This document shows, piece after piece, positions 1-15,000 of a stretch of DNA of 64,000 nt; positions within the stretch are counted from its first letter, which is position 1, and the number at the start of each line of letters is the position of its first letter. The stretch comes from Mansonella perstans. Taxonomy: Eukaryota; Nematoda; Chromadorea; Rhabditida; Onchocercidae. The translations under genes were made by a program, and so were the position numbers. The notes beneath the pieces are model-generated. The model saw nothing but the letters and a program-made list of their open reading frames with translations, ran no database searches and had not been told where the DNA came from. Where the stretch lies: assembly GCA_037074765.1 (NCBI GenBank), contig JBAMDO010000036.1, forward strand, positions 434,001 through 498,000. The letters are read 5' to 3'.

Positions 1-53
1 CTCTGGATGTATTTTATTTTTCGGCACTTTTTGTTCCGTTTCGTCCAGCGTGA

Positions 54-1598
<1,545 letters not shown>

Positions 1599-2594
1599 AT
1601 TAAATGAATTGTGGAGGACTGTTGTACATTGACTCTGTTATTGTTGTGTTATCAATGTGTGTCTTTGCACTCCATTCCATAAAATCATTCAAGAGCAACT
1701 AAAATATAAATGAACTTCCTATCTCAAAAATAGTTTCGGGTTACAGAAAATTCGAAATTATTGCCGGTCAGTACACATTAATTCTTTAATATAACTTTAA
1801 AATTATTTTTGATTTTTGTATTTCTGGAGTAAAAATACTTAAAATATGTCCGCAGCTATTGAATTTGATTATTTCTGTATCTATTAAAGAAATCAGATCT
1901 CATTTTCAATTTAGAAAATGTTTGAACTTTCCGGAAGTTTTGAATGAAATTATTGTTATTTTGATTTCTATGTTTAAGAAATGTTTTTTTTTAAACTGGT
2001 TTGCTGTTTTTGTCCCAGCTAATTACTTTGTTTTTAAAATGAATTTGTAATTTTATTTTCGCATAAAATTTGATCCACGTTTTTTCACTTGCTCAAATAA
2101 GTTGAAAACTTTCTAAATAGATGTTACATGTACTCATGACAAGGATGAATGAGTTTGGTTAATAGTTCTGTGTAATTTTTACATCTTTTTTTTATTGGGA
2201 CGCTTTTTTCTTTTCTTTTTTAATTTTTATTTTTTCTTCAAATTTACTTCTAGTGTTGTAGGCATGAATTATTGTGCATTAATCATTTTGTGTGTTACTT
2301 CGAAGCTTTCTTTTATCAAAGTTTTTTAGTTAAGTTTTTGAAAAGGAACGATGGCAGTTACGAAGCTTTGTTGAAAGTTTAAATAAAAGCAAGTTGAATT
2401 AACAAGCCCGTACATAATGCCATCTGTTGGTACATTTTGTATTATTAGGTCGGTTCACAGTAGTATCAAATCTACACGATATAAGTTTACTGTAAGTCAT
2501 CGTAGTTTAATCTCTTTTCTATTTGCTTTAATAGCAAATGCTTATTTAATAAATGTTTTTTAGGTTGCCTTGGATTATTCTGTTCTTATTCAAT
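1599..2594. other. intergenic/UTR stretch between lin-53 and ISY1
   Basis: AT-rich, with no supported coding exon. It holds the 3' UTR of the WD40 gene and the 5' leader of ISY1. A 63-codon open frame at 1859-2050 is composed of AT-rich low-information codons and was not accepted. The two genes are co-oriented about 1 kb apart; the sequence alone does not show an operon. Confidence 0.6.
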
Positions 2595-4258
2595 AATGGT
2601 AAGTATTTTACTGCAAAGTTTTAAAGATTATTTTATTTAGTCTTTGCATTTTATTATCTTTCATATCGAACAGCTCTAATTTTGTAGCATTTGAGTACTT
2701 GCAGATTAGGTTGCTTCCTTTCATCCTTTTGTTTAGAATTCTCACATCTTCATAAATTCATGCTGTTATCCTAGAAATAATGTTATCATAATAAAACACA
2801 GCGCTCCTAAAATGAAATCATTATTGAATATATTCATAAAAATTAAAAAGAGCAACAAGTAACTGTTTAATGCGATTATATTTAAGGCTCGAAATGCAGA
2901 GAAGGCAATGACTGCTTTGGCCAGATGGCGACGGATGAAGGAAGAAGAAGAGAAAGGTCCGGTTGCGAAGCGACCAAACGATGTAAATGAATGCAACACA
3001 CTAAGTACGATTTGAAATAGTAGGATTTGCTAAAAGAAGGAAAAATATTTTTTCAATTAATTTTTTACTTTTTTTACAGATGATGCAGAAAGATACAGAA
3101 AGCAGGTAACGATGGAAATTGCCAAGAAAATAGCAATGATACAAAATCCAGGCTTGGGTGAATTTAAAATTCGAGATTTGAATGATGAAATCAACAAATT
3201 ACTACGAGTAAAGTATGCTTGGGAAACAAGAATTAAGGAGCTTGGAGGCCAGGATTATAGGTATATTTATGTGCCTATGGAATGAATTTTTCTAAGAATG
3301 AATATTAGAGATGGAGCATTTTCGTTAGTCTATTTAGAACTAATGTTGGCTATATGCCGATTTGCTATTACTTTGCAGGAAAACAGCGCCAAGGGAGCTG
3401 GATCGAGAAGGACGTGAAGTGGCTGGTAGTAAAGGTTACAAATATTTTGGAGCTGCGAAAGATTTACCCGGTGTTCGAGAACTTTTTGAAAAAGTAGGAA
3501 TCGATGAATCGCGGAAAAGTCGTATGGAATTAATCAAGTTTTTGGATGCTGATTATTATGGCTATATGGATGATGATGATGGTTTATTGGTGCCACTAGA
3601 AATGGATGCAGAAATCAAAGCTCGTTTACAAATCGAAAAGGTCCAAAAAATTTTTTTTTCCTTTTTTTTGGCGTACAATTAATATTTAGCATCGAGATCT
3701 CACAAAAAATTTTCCAGGATTGGAAAGAAAATAAAGATGGATTAAAAACAAAGAAAGCATTCGACGAAGATATTGATATATACAAAATTGATGATGTAAG
3801 TTTTCCATACGTAAAAGGAATGATAGGAATTATTTGACATTATTTTTTGAGATTGTTATGTTTATTATCAATGCAGTATATTTTACTTTTGAAATTTTTA
3901 TTTTGCAGTTGTGATATCTTTAAACATTATTTTGCACCAGTGTTGCATAATTTTCAGATTACTAAGACATTAATATTATAAAACTGTTATGTTCAGTTTT
4001 CCCTTTAATATTGTTCGAAATTTCATGTATAAGTTCTCCTTTTTTCACTCGCGTGCTATTGCGTTTATGCTTTTTCAGGATTCTGATGAGGAAGAAATCG
4101 GTACGAAGCAATCTGTGCTGATAGGTGATGATGGGAAGAAAACATTTATCCAACATGTTGTTGTGCCATCACAAAAAGAAATCGAGAATCTCATTTTAGA
4201 AAGGAAGAAAGCACAACTTTTTGAGAAATATGTTGAAAACTCATCAAGTTCACAGTAA
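2595..4258 (+). CDS. ISY1: ISY1 pre-mRNA splicing factor
   Basis: Component of the Prp19/NTC spliceosome complex that helps position the branch site during catalysis; nuclear. Six exons join in phase: 2595-2597, 2887-3004, 3080-3260, 3379-3640, 3718-3795 and 4079-4258, giving 273 residues against 285 in human. The N-terminus reads M-ARNAEKAMTALARWRRMKE, the hallmark ISY1 start. It is followed by NPGLGEFKIRDLNDEINKLL, the GYKYFGAAKDLPGVRELFEK block and the DYYGYMDDDDGLLVPLE block. The C-terminal part holds an acidic DSDEEE segment and an FIQHVVVPSQKEIENLILER region. The start codon is alone in its own coding exon (ATG followed directly by GTAAGT). I chose it because the residue after Met in ISY1 is Ala, which is exactly where the next exon begins. 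Confidence 0.93.
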
Positions 4259-5318
4259 TCACTGTTAAATTTTAAGATATTTTTTGTAGAAATATTTAAA
4301 TTTTTGCAATTTCAAAGTAAAAAATCATTGTGTGTCGTTTTTTCTGAGAATTTTTTCAAATTACTGGTAAGCTGACTACAGTAATCCTATGAAAGGAATG
4401 GTACATTCTTATTAAAAAACAATTTTTTTTTCTTGTTTGTTCTCATGCATCTGCATTTACACTTTGCTTGTTTTTGGGTTGCTCTTGGAATTTAGAGAAA
4501 ATCTTGGCTGGCAAATTAAAAAAAACCGGAAAGCTTGATCTGAATTTTATGGTGATTCCCTATTTCAGGTGTTAAATTCAGGGATTTTTGTTATCTAACT
4601 GTTCAAATAGTACTGTTATTGTTGATTATTCTTGTCTTATATCTTTGCTTTTTTTTTGAATGTTGTTTGGTTAAGATTGTGTAATTTTGCGAAGTTTTAA
4701 GCTTGATTCATATCATTACATCCTAATCTGCTTGTGTAACCTTGGAAACTTTCACCTTTGATGAAAGATTGTCAAAAAATTCAGAAGTTAGAAATATTAT
4801 GAGGCATTATTTGAGGTACTCATTTCAAAACATTGGCTTTGTAAACGAATAAATTTTATAGAAAAATATGAGATGACACTTTTGTTTGGTTTTATAACTT
4901 GTTAAGATTGAAGAAGTTGTCATTTTCTCCGATGTTTAGATTACTCTTCAAAGTACTTTACTTTTAGATGCCGATTCATAAGAGTACTTAGATGCCGTTG
5001 AAGGCATTGAAGTTGTTATGAAATTAACGCAGTATGTTCTTTGACTGAAAAAGTGCTAATAGATCCACAGTAAGATGAATTAGAACTTGGAAACATATGA
5101 TATCTAGATTGATTGACTAGATTCTTCAATTATCACATTAAAAATTGAATAGCACTCTAGAGGAAGATTAATTTCTTTCCATTAGGCTTTTCTAACATTA
5201 AAATCATATATTTCAAATTGATAATAGTTTAGTTGATGCATGCAAAAGAAGCCTAAAATTAGCCATTCTTTACATCATGCAGTCGGTCTCCTTTTTTGGA
5301 TTCAGTCAATTGGAAAAC
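4259..5318. other. convergent intergenic stretch ISY1/stum
   Basis: This 1.06-kb gap between two convergent genes should contain both 3' UTRs. I see no exon, RNA gene or repeat of note in it. Confidence 0.6.
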
Positions 5319-7165
5319 TTATTTGAAGCGTTGCTTCTCTCCCGTATTATGAGCATTGACTAGTTTCTTCACATTCCGCCTATGTAATATTGAATCTTTG
5401 GTGATTGCTTCGATCGCTGCAGTTGCTACCGCATCTTGTCGTCTCTGTATTAATGCATCGCGGTATTGCACTATAAATATCGCATCTTTCATATGAAAAT
5501 TTCAAATTGCATAAATTTTTAGCTATTTTTGTAATTGAAAAGTAGGAATATAAGAATCATAAATTAAAAATTTTATTTCAATTATAAAAAACGATTGTAA
5601 CAAATGTGATTTTATTATTTTATGAAAGAAAGATCAATTAAAAATTAAACTTACTTGAATGTATAAAGAGCAAAGAGCCCCATGCAATCGACCAGAACCA
5701 TCCAACAAAAAGAAATGCTATTGTGAAGAATTGACTAATGCCAACCAAAAAATTAACAAATACTGTCACCAATTTCCGACCTTCCTTTAGATTTATTCTT
5801 GGTTGTCCCATACATAATGCACTAATTCCGCTTAAAATTGTCCCTGAATAACAATTAAAATTTATCCTTTATCAGTCTACAAGTGGTAATTTATTTTAAT
5901 GTTAGTTAATATTTTCAATTTAATGAATTTACCTGAACCAGGAATGATCACATTAAGGGAAAGGCATAGTAGAGCAACCGGAACTGGAAGAAACGGTATA
6001 GCAGCATGCATAATTGTTATATCATTACAGGGTATTTGTACTTTATCCGTTGAACGATGATCAGAAGCACCTGTAGTCTCTTGCGCTTCAGTCACAATAT
6101 TATATAGCTGTAATCGCTTCATGTTATTTAAAAATTTAATAAATCTGAAGATGAATTTCTCATTTGCAATATTTTTCATAACATACAGTTGTGTATTTTC
6201 AATGATATTTGTAATTGTCAGATAATTTTTGTCAACTTTCTTCCTCCGAAGTTTTTGAAAGGATTTTATAACATACGGAATTTGTCGTTGTTTCAAGTAT
6301 ACCCTCAGTTTGTCCATAAATTATAATACGTGGAAGTGCCTTCTGTACCTTTTTCCAACCTCTTTTTCCATCGCTTTCGTTTTCCACTTGTTTATTACTT
6401 TCACCTAAGAATTTGACTATTTCTATAAATATGTATAAATCACATTAATTTTATTACTTTTAACAAATACATGTGAGTATTACATTAAATTAATTTTATG
6501 GTCCAGAATTCAACTTAAAAATCAGATTTCTTTATTATACTATGAGACTAGTGTTCGAGAAATGTATAATAAAAGTTGGAAACTAAATTTGTTTAAGACA
6601 AAAATATCAATGCAATGTAATCGTTAAAGATGACGAGGTTAGAATTGTCATGTGACAATTTTTAGGAAATTTGTAAATTTTATAGCTTTAATTATTAAAG
6701 AACCTGAAAATATACAAGAGCGCTTCTTCTAATATTACAATCATTCATATTAGTCCTTAGAAACTTTTTTTTTTTACTGATGCATTTCATCTTTAACTGA
6801 TAGTATGACAATATGAATTATTTAAAATTGTCAAAATTATTTTTTCATTTATCATATGTGTGTATTAAAAAGCTAGGCAAATTCTATTTTACTGTAAGCA
6901 CTTTTCAAAGGAAAAGTTGCTTCTAAGTCTATTACTGCTTTCAAATTAAGTTAAAATCACAGAATTTCAAAAACTAATTTTTTTTCTTATAACCATAAAA
7001 AATATCAAGTAAACATCTTTACTAATTTTGCTTCATAGAAGTGAAATTTTGCAAAAATAAAGTAAAATAAAAAGATTAACTGATACTAAACGTTGAAAAA
7101 CGTTGAGTTTTAATTGGTCCAGGTTGTTGTTTCATCATCACTTTCCATTTGTTTGCTGTGGTCAT
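5319..7165 (-). CDS. stum: Stum/SPEC3-family transmembrane protein
   Basis: Member of the SPEC3/Stum family; Drosophila Stum acts in mechanosensing neurons (family knowledge). Proposed exons on the minus strand are 7165-7102, 6404-6349, 6107-5933, 5843-5655 and 5470-5319, in phase, 211 residues. The last three are well supported. They encode AAIPFLPVPVALLCLSLNVI with IPGSGT and the SALCMG motif, then FFTIAFLFVGWFWSIAWGS and a charged tail with YRDALIQRRQDAV. Two hydrophobic segments flank a short loop, as in the family. The first two exons are less certain. The start MTTANKWKVMMKQQPGP is plausible, but the phase-compatible donor at 7101 and acceptor at 6405 were chosen only because they keep the frame open. 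An alternative upstream start in exon 3 cannot be excluded. Confidence 0.82.
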
Positions 7166-9000
7166 GATGACAGGTATCGAGTAATCAAATTTGCACAGAA
7201 TTTTTTTTCCAGCTTAAATTTGTTCAATCTGTAATTACACAACTTTCTGCATCTTAACACCGTTTCAGTTTTTAATTAGCTTGCATAACGGCACATTTGA
7301 CAGATGACAACAATGACAAATATTTATTTATCGTTTCTTGTATCCTTTATTTTATATTTACACCTGAAAGTACCAGTTGAGCTTGGCTTATCGCTTTTTA
7401 ATCTAAAAAAAGGATTTAACATTTTAGATCAACATTTAGCAACCATTATTAGTTTAGACATTTACAGCTTGCGGCATAAAAATCGAAGCAACTGTGGTAT
7501 AATATTATTATGCAATTACTAAAAGACAATGATAATGTCACATTAATTTATGAGAGATAAATTATATTAAATTGCGACGAAATGAACAATCAATACAATT
7601 ACGATAAAGCATTGCATACTTTTAATTTCACTTGTAATTTCTAAAAACTTTTCCCGACTTCTCTCAATCACCATGAAATATTCCTTATTTAGAATTTTTT
7701 TTTTTCATAAGGTTAAAAAATATATCAGAAAAAAGTAAAAATAAAAATAAAATAGTTTATTGGCCAACAGAGCCAAAAAGCCAATAACTAAGCTAACGAC
7801 TATGCATAACTGCGTTTTGAAGAGGAAAAGAGACAGGAAGTTGGGAATGCTTTGGACCTAAATACCCCTGAACTTTATGATAGACCATAAAAACAGAAAA
7901 AGAAAAAAGAAAAGCAATATATTACCTGAAAGTATTTTCAGAGAAAGCTCTATTCCTTATGAAATAAAAGATGAATTTTTTTGTCAATCAGATTTCTTAA
8001 ATTAAAACGAATTTTTGCACTAGCAGCTTAAGAAGTAGAGAGAAGCTTAAGACAAAAGAAATGAAACGCAAAACTGAATGCATAGAAAGATTAATTGTAT
8101 CGGAAATTTATTATTCGATCATGATGTCGAAAAAAACTAAAACAAATTTTTCTTCCAATATTTTAATTGAGAGATCGATATGGTTTTTCTGATATAGCAT
8201 GTAGTAAGTGGTAAGCTTAAATTTTTTCTCACATCTCAAATCATCATGTTTACAGAAAGGGACAAAGCCGCCATTGTATGTTGGAAATCATCCTTCTTTA
8301 TTACCTCACTGTCTTAATTCCGATATTTGCGGTAATATTGTAACGATGAAGATCGTTTTCCTAATCTGCTCGGTTTCACTTTATGTATTTATAAAAGTAA
8401 AATCTTTATTAAATAGCAACCAACAATCTAGGACTGGTTTAGGACTATTATAGATTCTTTGTAATTCTAAAAGTCCAAATCCAAAAAACATCCAGTTCTT
8501 TTTCCAACGGTACCCGACTTTAGGTACCAAGTAATCCACGATCATCGGAGTGGACGACTGAATCCCAACAGTCACTTGTTGCAAAACTTCCAGTTCGATA
8601 AAGGTAATTTTTAATTTTGTTGAAAATTCATTTCCACGACACATGATAGATATAGTTTGACAAATCAATTAATGCTGCATTAGGCAAAGTTTTGATCTCT
8701 AAAGCTGAAATATAAAAGTTGAATAAGTTATCAGTTTGAAATTATGTACGATCAATCTATTTTAAATTATCAAAACTTTTAATTTCTAGTAATAGTAGCA
8801 TCACAAACAATGGTTCATTATCATCTGAAGCTAGAATGCTGATAAAATGGTTTTTGAAATTTTAATATTCTCTTATTGGCAAAAATTAAATTGTTACTTA
8901 TAGCATTGCCTAATATTCATTATCGCTAATTTTTGCCTTGAAAATTATTGTAAAAAATGAAATGTTTGACAAAATTCTATTATTTGTATGAAATGTACAA
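7166..9000. other. divergent intergenic stretch stum/NRF-like gene
   Basis: This 1.8-kb head-to-head gap should hold both promoters. Two plus-strand segments look slightly coding-like. One is about 8258-8332: an acceptor TTTACAG, an open frame, and a donor GTAATA. The other is about 8480-8606: an open frame containing RYQVIHDHRSGRLNPNSHLL, then GTAATT. I could not join them in phase or assign a family. They may be relic exons or chance. Confidence 0.4.
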
Positions 9001-12000
9001 ATGGCGAAAGGTTGCTCATATCGTGCGATACTTTCCACTTTATGCACCATTCTAATTCTCATAATTGGTGGCTCTCAAACGGTTATCATAAGAATTCCAG
9101 GATATACCATTCGAAATTTACATGGCAAGTGACTTTTTATTATCTTGATTTTTATTTCCGTAATTGGACTACAAACAATGGCTCAGATTATTATTTGTAT
9201 TTATAAATGCAAAAATGCGGTGTTATTTCATATATTTCAAACATTTTAGAATTCAACTGATTTCATTAATTAATTAGTCGGAGATATTCCACTACTCTTC
9301 ATTTGCCTACTCTCAAAAAAAGCATAATAGCAGTTGAATTCGATCTCAAATGAATATCATCAATGATGGGTTAAAAAAATGAATCTATTCTCAGCTGGAT
9401 ATCTTGAATAATAGGAATTAATTCTCGTTCACAATTGTTGCAACACAATAATATGTTGTACGGAATGATTCAAGACACTGATATTTATTCATAGCTCTCA
9501 TTTATAAATTTTGCATTTTCAGTAGATCAAAATGGAATGCGGAATAATTTTTTGCTCATTGAAACACTTCTATCCAATTTCGTCGATAATTTCGTACGAT
9601 CGATTGAAGTGGTTCACATGAAGCAATCGTTTGCCAAGCGTATCGAAAATGAAATTGGCACCACAACTCCGACTAATGAAGGCAAGAATTAGAGTGTTGT
9701 ACCTTCGATCCATTTTATTTCATAATTCCTTCTGAAAGAATTATTTTTTTTTCCTTTTCCTTCAAAACTTTGCCATAAATGTATATTAAAACTATATGAA
9801 GTCTTGATTAGCTCTAAGCTATTCGAGCGTAATTCTGAATATACAGTATCTAAGTGCAGCTATTGTATTTATGAGAAATTGTATTTATCAATTACGCTAA
9901 ATTCATAATCTAAATTACCGAATTTTCATTAACATTTGTATTTCTTTTTTTGCTAGCTTTGTTTATTTGTTTGTTTTTTGATTTCAATAACTTTTAAATT
10001 TATAATTCTCCTCGACATTTTCGCAAGTAAGCAATATTATTTCAGAGACGAAAATTGCCAAAAACTTGTCGAAATTCTTTAGGCATTCGCTTATTTCGAC
10101 ACTTATCAAGACGAATTTCAATGAGACAAATCTAACAACTGGTACGTGTCGTGAAATGCGAATCGTTTTATCTTTTAATGAATTTTAAGACTAAAATTTT
10201 CTACAGTTTAAATAGTTTATCCAATCAATTTTATGTCCTAATAATTTTCTGATATTAATCAAGCAATTATGATGAATAGTGAAACTTTATGTTAGATTCT
10301 AAACAAAAGTTTCACATTGCATTGAAAAAAAATCAACAAAGATTACGTTATAACAAAAATTACAGTCCGATATTTTAACTGATGCTGGTTATATGATTTA
10401 TCAGTTATCCATTCACTTACCCGATATGATCAATCTATGATAACTTACAGATGCGATCGATCAATGCATTGAGGATTTAGATGAATTAATTGATTCTGCT
10501 ACATATGCATTGTTGATCACAATGTATTGTCATTTGACTGATCAGAATCAAACACTGATAAAGCAATGCCTCAGTAATTCATTTTTCTCTGATCATGAAA
10601 TTCATTTTATTTTGTGGTTATAAATTTGCAAAGTTAATGCTTTTTGAATTTGAAATGTCAGTTTAAATTTCAAATTGATTCTAGTTTAAAATTTTGATCT
10701 TCGTCGTTTCTTTTCTTGATTTCTGATCTAAACTTGATTTTTCTGTCAAATTCAAATTAAAATTCGCTTTTTGAATGATCTACTCCGAAGCATACTTTTA
10801 TTTCTAAATTAGAAGTGGAAATTGAAAGCATTTAATGTAACTCGAAAATTCATTTGCTTTTTGAGCATTTTTTTTAAAATTTTTTTGCAGATGTTCATAT
10901 AACAAAAAATCATGAACATGTATTACAAGCTCTGGATGCTTGGGGTCGTCCGTCTGCTGGCATTTATTCATCAGGCCCATTTTTCTGGCTCGGTGCCTAT
11001 GATCAATGTCAAAGCATATCGAAAGCAATTGCCATAAATCAGTCTGTACACTATTGTCGAGCGAATATTCATGTTGAAGCATATGGAATGCAAGAAGACC
11101 AAATACCTCTCTATTACGGTTTGCAGATGATTTAGCCATAATATTTTTGAATCAAATTTAAACAGTTGCAAATTTAAAATACAACTTAAGCAGCAAGAAA
11201 TATTCTTTATTTTTTAATATTATGGCCAACTTCTTATGTTTTTAATTGTTAAATTTCAAAAATATGCAAAATAACATTATTTGCAAAAACAGGTATGTGC
11301 TTACCGAGTCGCTGTAGTGAACGTTCCTTAAATAATATTTTTCCCGTTCTCTCCATTTTTCTGGAGAAAACCTTCGACATTGTAATTTCCAATAATTCAG
11401 CTGTTGAATGCTTCGAGGAAAAATATTCATTTTTCGAAAGATTTGATGTGCCACAGGTGGTTTTTTCTCTTTTTAAACTTCAATCAAAACTTTTTCCATG
11501 AATTTTGAAGAATGATTACTGTTCATTTTGCAGTGGACAGTTTTTGCTATCCTTGCTGTTCTTGTTTTATTGGTAGTGTGTGGTACTTCAATTGATCTTT
11601 ACCGTAAACGGCATAACCGAAAATATGTAATCAACAGAGGTTTCTTACATTCTTTACAAATTTACGAAAAATAAGACTCGTTCTAACTGCTACAAAGAAA
11701 CTACAAGCAGTTAGTACTCCCATAATTATTTTAAACGGGTAATATTTTATTTTTCTGAAGAATTATATCGTTTTAATTTTTCGAAAGAACTGCGTAAAAT
11801 TATGTCTTTGTCAATCAATCCAAATTTTACTTTCAAAGGTTGAAAAAAAAGCAGTTGACTGATGATAATAGACAACTGGTCGGTAATTATCCATTCTTTA
11901 GGAGGTTTACTAGAAATTTAAGTCGGGTTGTATAATTGCGCAATAATCGCAATGAAGCGCAATAATTGCGTTGTTGATCAGATAGAAGTAGAAAGAGTAC

Positions 12001-15000
12001 CGTCAGCAAATACCAGCTAATTTAGAATTTATTAAATGTTGATATTTTATCTTATAAATTTTAAATAGCAAAGAATAAAAAAAGTTCCTCACCAAAAATA
12101 TTATATTGGAAATATATGATGGTAATACTAGTATTTAATCTGTGCAATACTATAAGACATTATTGTGTCATCTGTTTTATAACTGTCCTTCATTTTTTTC
12201 ATTTTTTAATTATATCAGTAATTCAGCAGCAATTTAAGCAAACATAAATTAAACTGATGAGGGCTTCATTTTCCGGTTAATATTCCTTAATTTCAATTTC
12301 TGGTTAATATCTCTTTTATATTTTTGCAGTTATCCCAAGTAGTGGATTTTATTGCAAACTTCAAGTGTTGAAGTTAATTTAATAGAATCCTTTTAATAAT
12401 CAATGTAACGCAGAAAAAGTGAAAAAGTGAAATTTGAAATGAATTTATTTCACTTCTTGTATAACTTATAGAATCATCTGGAAGTTACAATCATATTAAA
12501 AGACGACCGGTTACAACATCTCTAGTATCCTCAAACTCTACATTACCATACGTCCAGGATGATGCAAGTAGTTTGATATACAGTGATGCTCCTTCACAAG
12601 CTCTTACTTATAAAAGTATACCATCTGTGCAAAAAACATTGAAGAAATCAAATTGTATCCTTAATTGTGTAAGTTTCTCACATCAAATTATTCTGCTCAT
12701 TTGAAATTTTAATTCAGAAAGAATCAAGAGAAAAACACGTAATATTTGCACTGAAATATTAATTAAATCTATTGATGTGACCGTACTTCAGATACAATAC
12801 GATTCTTTTAATGTAATCGACACCTGAATTCATTGTAATTTTGAATGAAGTTTTAATTCCTATTTAATAGTAATTTGGAATTTTTAATGCAATAATATGT
12901 AATTGCTGCAAAATGTAACTAATTTAAAAATGAATGATTCATTTCTTAATGTTATAAATTTAGATACTTGCATTTAGTATATATTCCACTTATCACTATT
13001 TGATACGTCCACGTAATCGACACCTGAATTCATTGTACGGTATTCGAGTATTAAGTGCTTTTTGGGTAATATTTTAAATTTGAAATGTAAGAATATTTCA
13101 TGCCATACATTACCCATACATGAGTAGAAAAATTTCCACTTTAGTTATTTGTTTTTTGTTTTTGATTCTTTTTTCATCCTTAATTTATTCTTTACTTATT
13201 TTTTCTTCATTTAATTTCACACAGATTTAAACCAATCTTGGAAGAGGCAGTAGCTTTTCTCAACCTTTCACTAGAGCCATTCACTAGATAAATAAATTTT
13301 GTGTTTAAATTTAAAATTTAAAAAATAGTCGGTACTTTGAAAGGTTTTTTTAGGTAGTAATTGGCCATACACAATTATTTTCACTGGAATATGTTGGAAA
13401 TATTCGACAGTTGTGGAACTCATTAAAAGCTAACGAAAGACTTTCTGAAATTATTTTCAATTCATCACTTTCGATTGATTCCTTTTTACTGATATCTGCT
13501 ACCGTGTTAGCATACAAAATTCATCGCCGTATCATGCAACAAAAACAACATCGGTGTAAACAAACGGCATTATCATCGCGTGGATGGCTTATACTTTGGT
13601 TTCACCGTTTTATTCGTCTACTACCATCTTATGTTATCATATTACTTGTCATTTATTTCATTTTCCAATATGTTGGTGACGGACCAATGTGGTCTGAACA
13701 AAATGGTTTGCTTTAATTAATTCTTCCAACTAATTTCACAAAAAGTTTCAAGTTATTGAATTAAGATAATTAAATATGAGCAGGTACGAATAGTTTTTCT
13801 TTTTTTTTTCAATATCTGGATTGATTACAATAACAGTAATAACTCTCTTTAAGATTTGAAATGCAGTTTAAAAGAGAACTTAAAAACCTCATGAAAACCA
13901 AAAAAAGATCGATTTGCTTTATCAACGAAATCTAAAATATCAAAAAAACAGTTCAGACAGTTCATCAATTTGTCAACTAACAGATGATACATGATGTTGA
14001 CAAAAACGATATGATAAATTTAAATTGTTGCATTTCAGAATTGTCTTTGTTACTTTAAAATGATTAAATTTTAACGAGATATATTGTTTTAAGACAAGAA
14101 ATTGTAGGAATTTTTGGCGCACGATGTGATAAAGATGATATTTGGCGACAGTTGCTTTTTGTGAGCAATTTCTTTCCAAATGAATGCATGCCCTGGATGT
14201 GGTACTTGGCTTTGGACACACAATTTTACATGGTTAAACTTTGAAATTAAGACACTTCTTCATAAAAGATTTTGACTTCAACAAAATTTTTTCCGTTGAG
14301 ATTTTCTGCTTTTCTAATGTAAACAATGTAATATATAACAATTACTAACAATTGTTACATTTAAAACAAAAAAAAAAAAAATTAAATTTACAATAAATAC
14401 CATTAATTACTTTCATTGTATCATCTCTTATGGCCATTTTGCATTCCTGGAAAATATGATCAAAGCATAATATACTAATTTTTGCATTATTCCAGTTTTT
14501 TTTTTTTTTTTTTCTTTTTTTTTCGTTCTTTTCGATTCATAGGACAATATTCATAGTGAGATAATATTTGACAACTTCAGAAAATCAGGCTATAAATATT
14601 CGTCCAACAGTTAATAGATTTCGATGTTTTGCTTAATGGCACAAAAAATAGTTATAACAAGAAAAAGAAAGGCATTTTTTAGCCTATAAATTCCCTCTGT
14701 TATCATGCGTAGTTTTCAGAGAAATATCACGATATGATGTCATTGTATTTTAAAGATCTCAAAAAATTTCACATTTAAACTTTTCTCAGTCAAATATTCT
14801 TTCCTTAATATATTCCATCGTCATAGCATTGTTGTTGTATTTTCGAATGTTTTCTTTCTTTTTAGTTAGGGTAATTAAAGCGTACTTACGTAAAATTTAA
14901 AAAAAAAAACCTAAAATTCATTTTTAGGTAGCTCCAATTGCTTTACTACTGCTGCATACTGTATCAACAGCTGCTACCGTATTAATGATTATTGCCATAA

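Noticed and set aside
1599..2594. lin-53/ISY1 operon
   Set aside because: Co-oriented but about 1 kb apart; no spliced-leader signal distinctive of a downstream operon gene could be read with confidence.
8381..8668. 95-codon minus-strand frame
   Set aside because: No family, no splice context, and it is antisense to the slightly more plausible plus-strand segment at 8480-8606.
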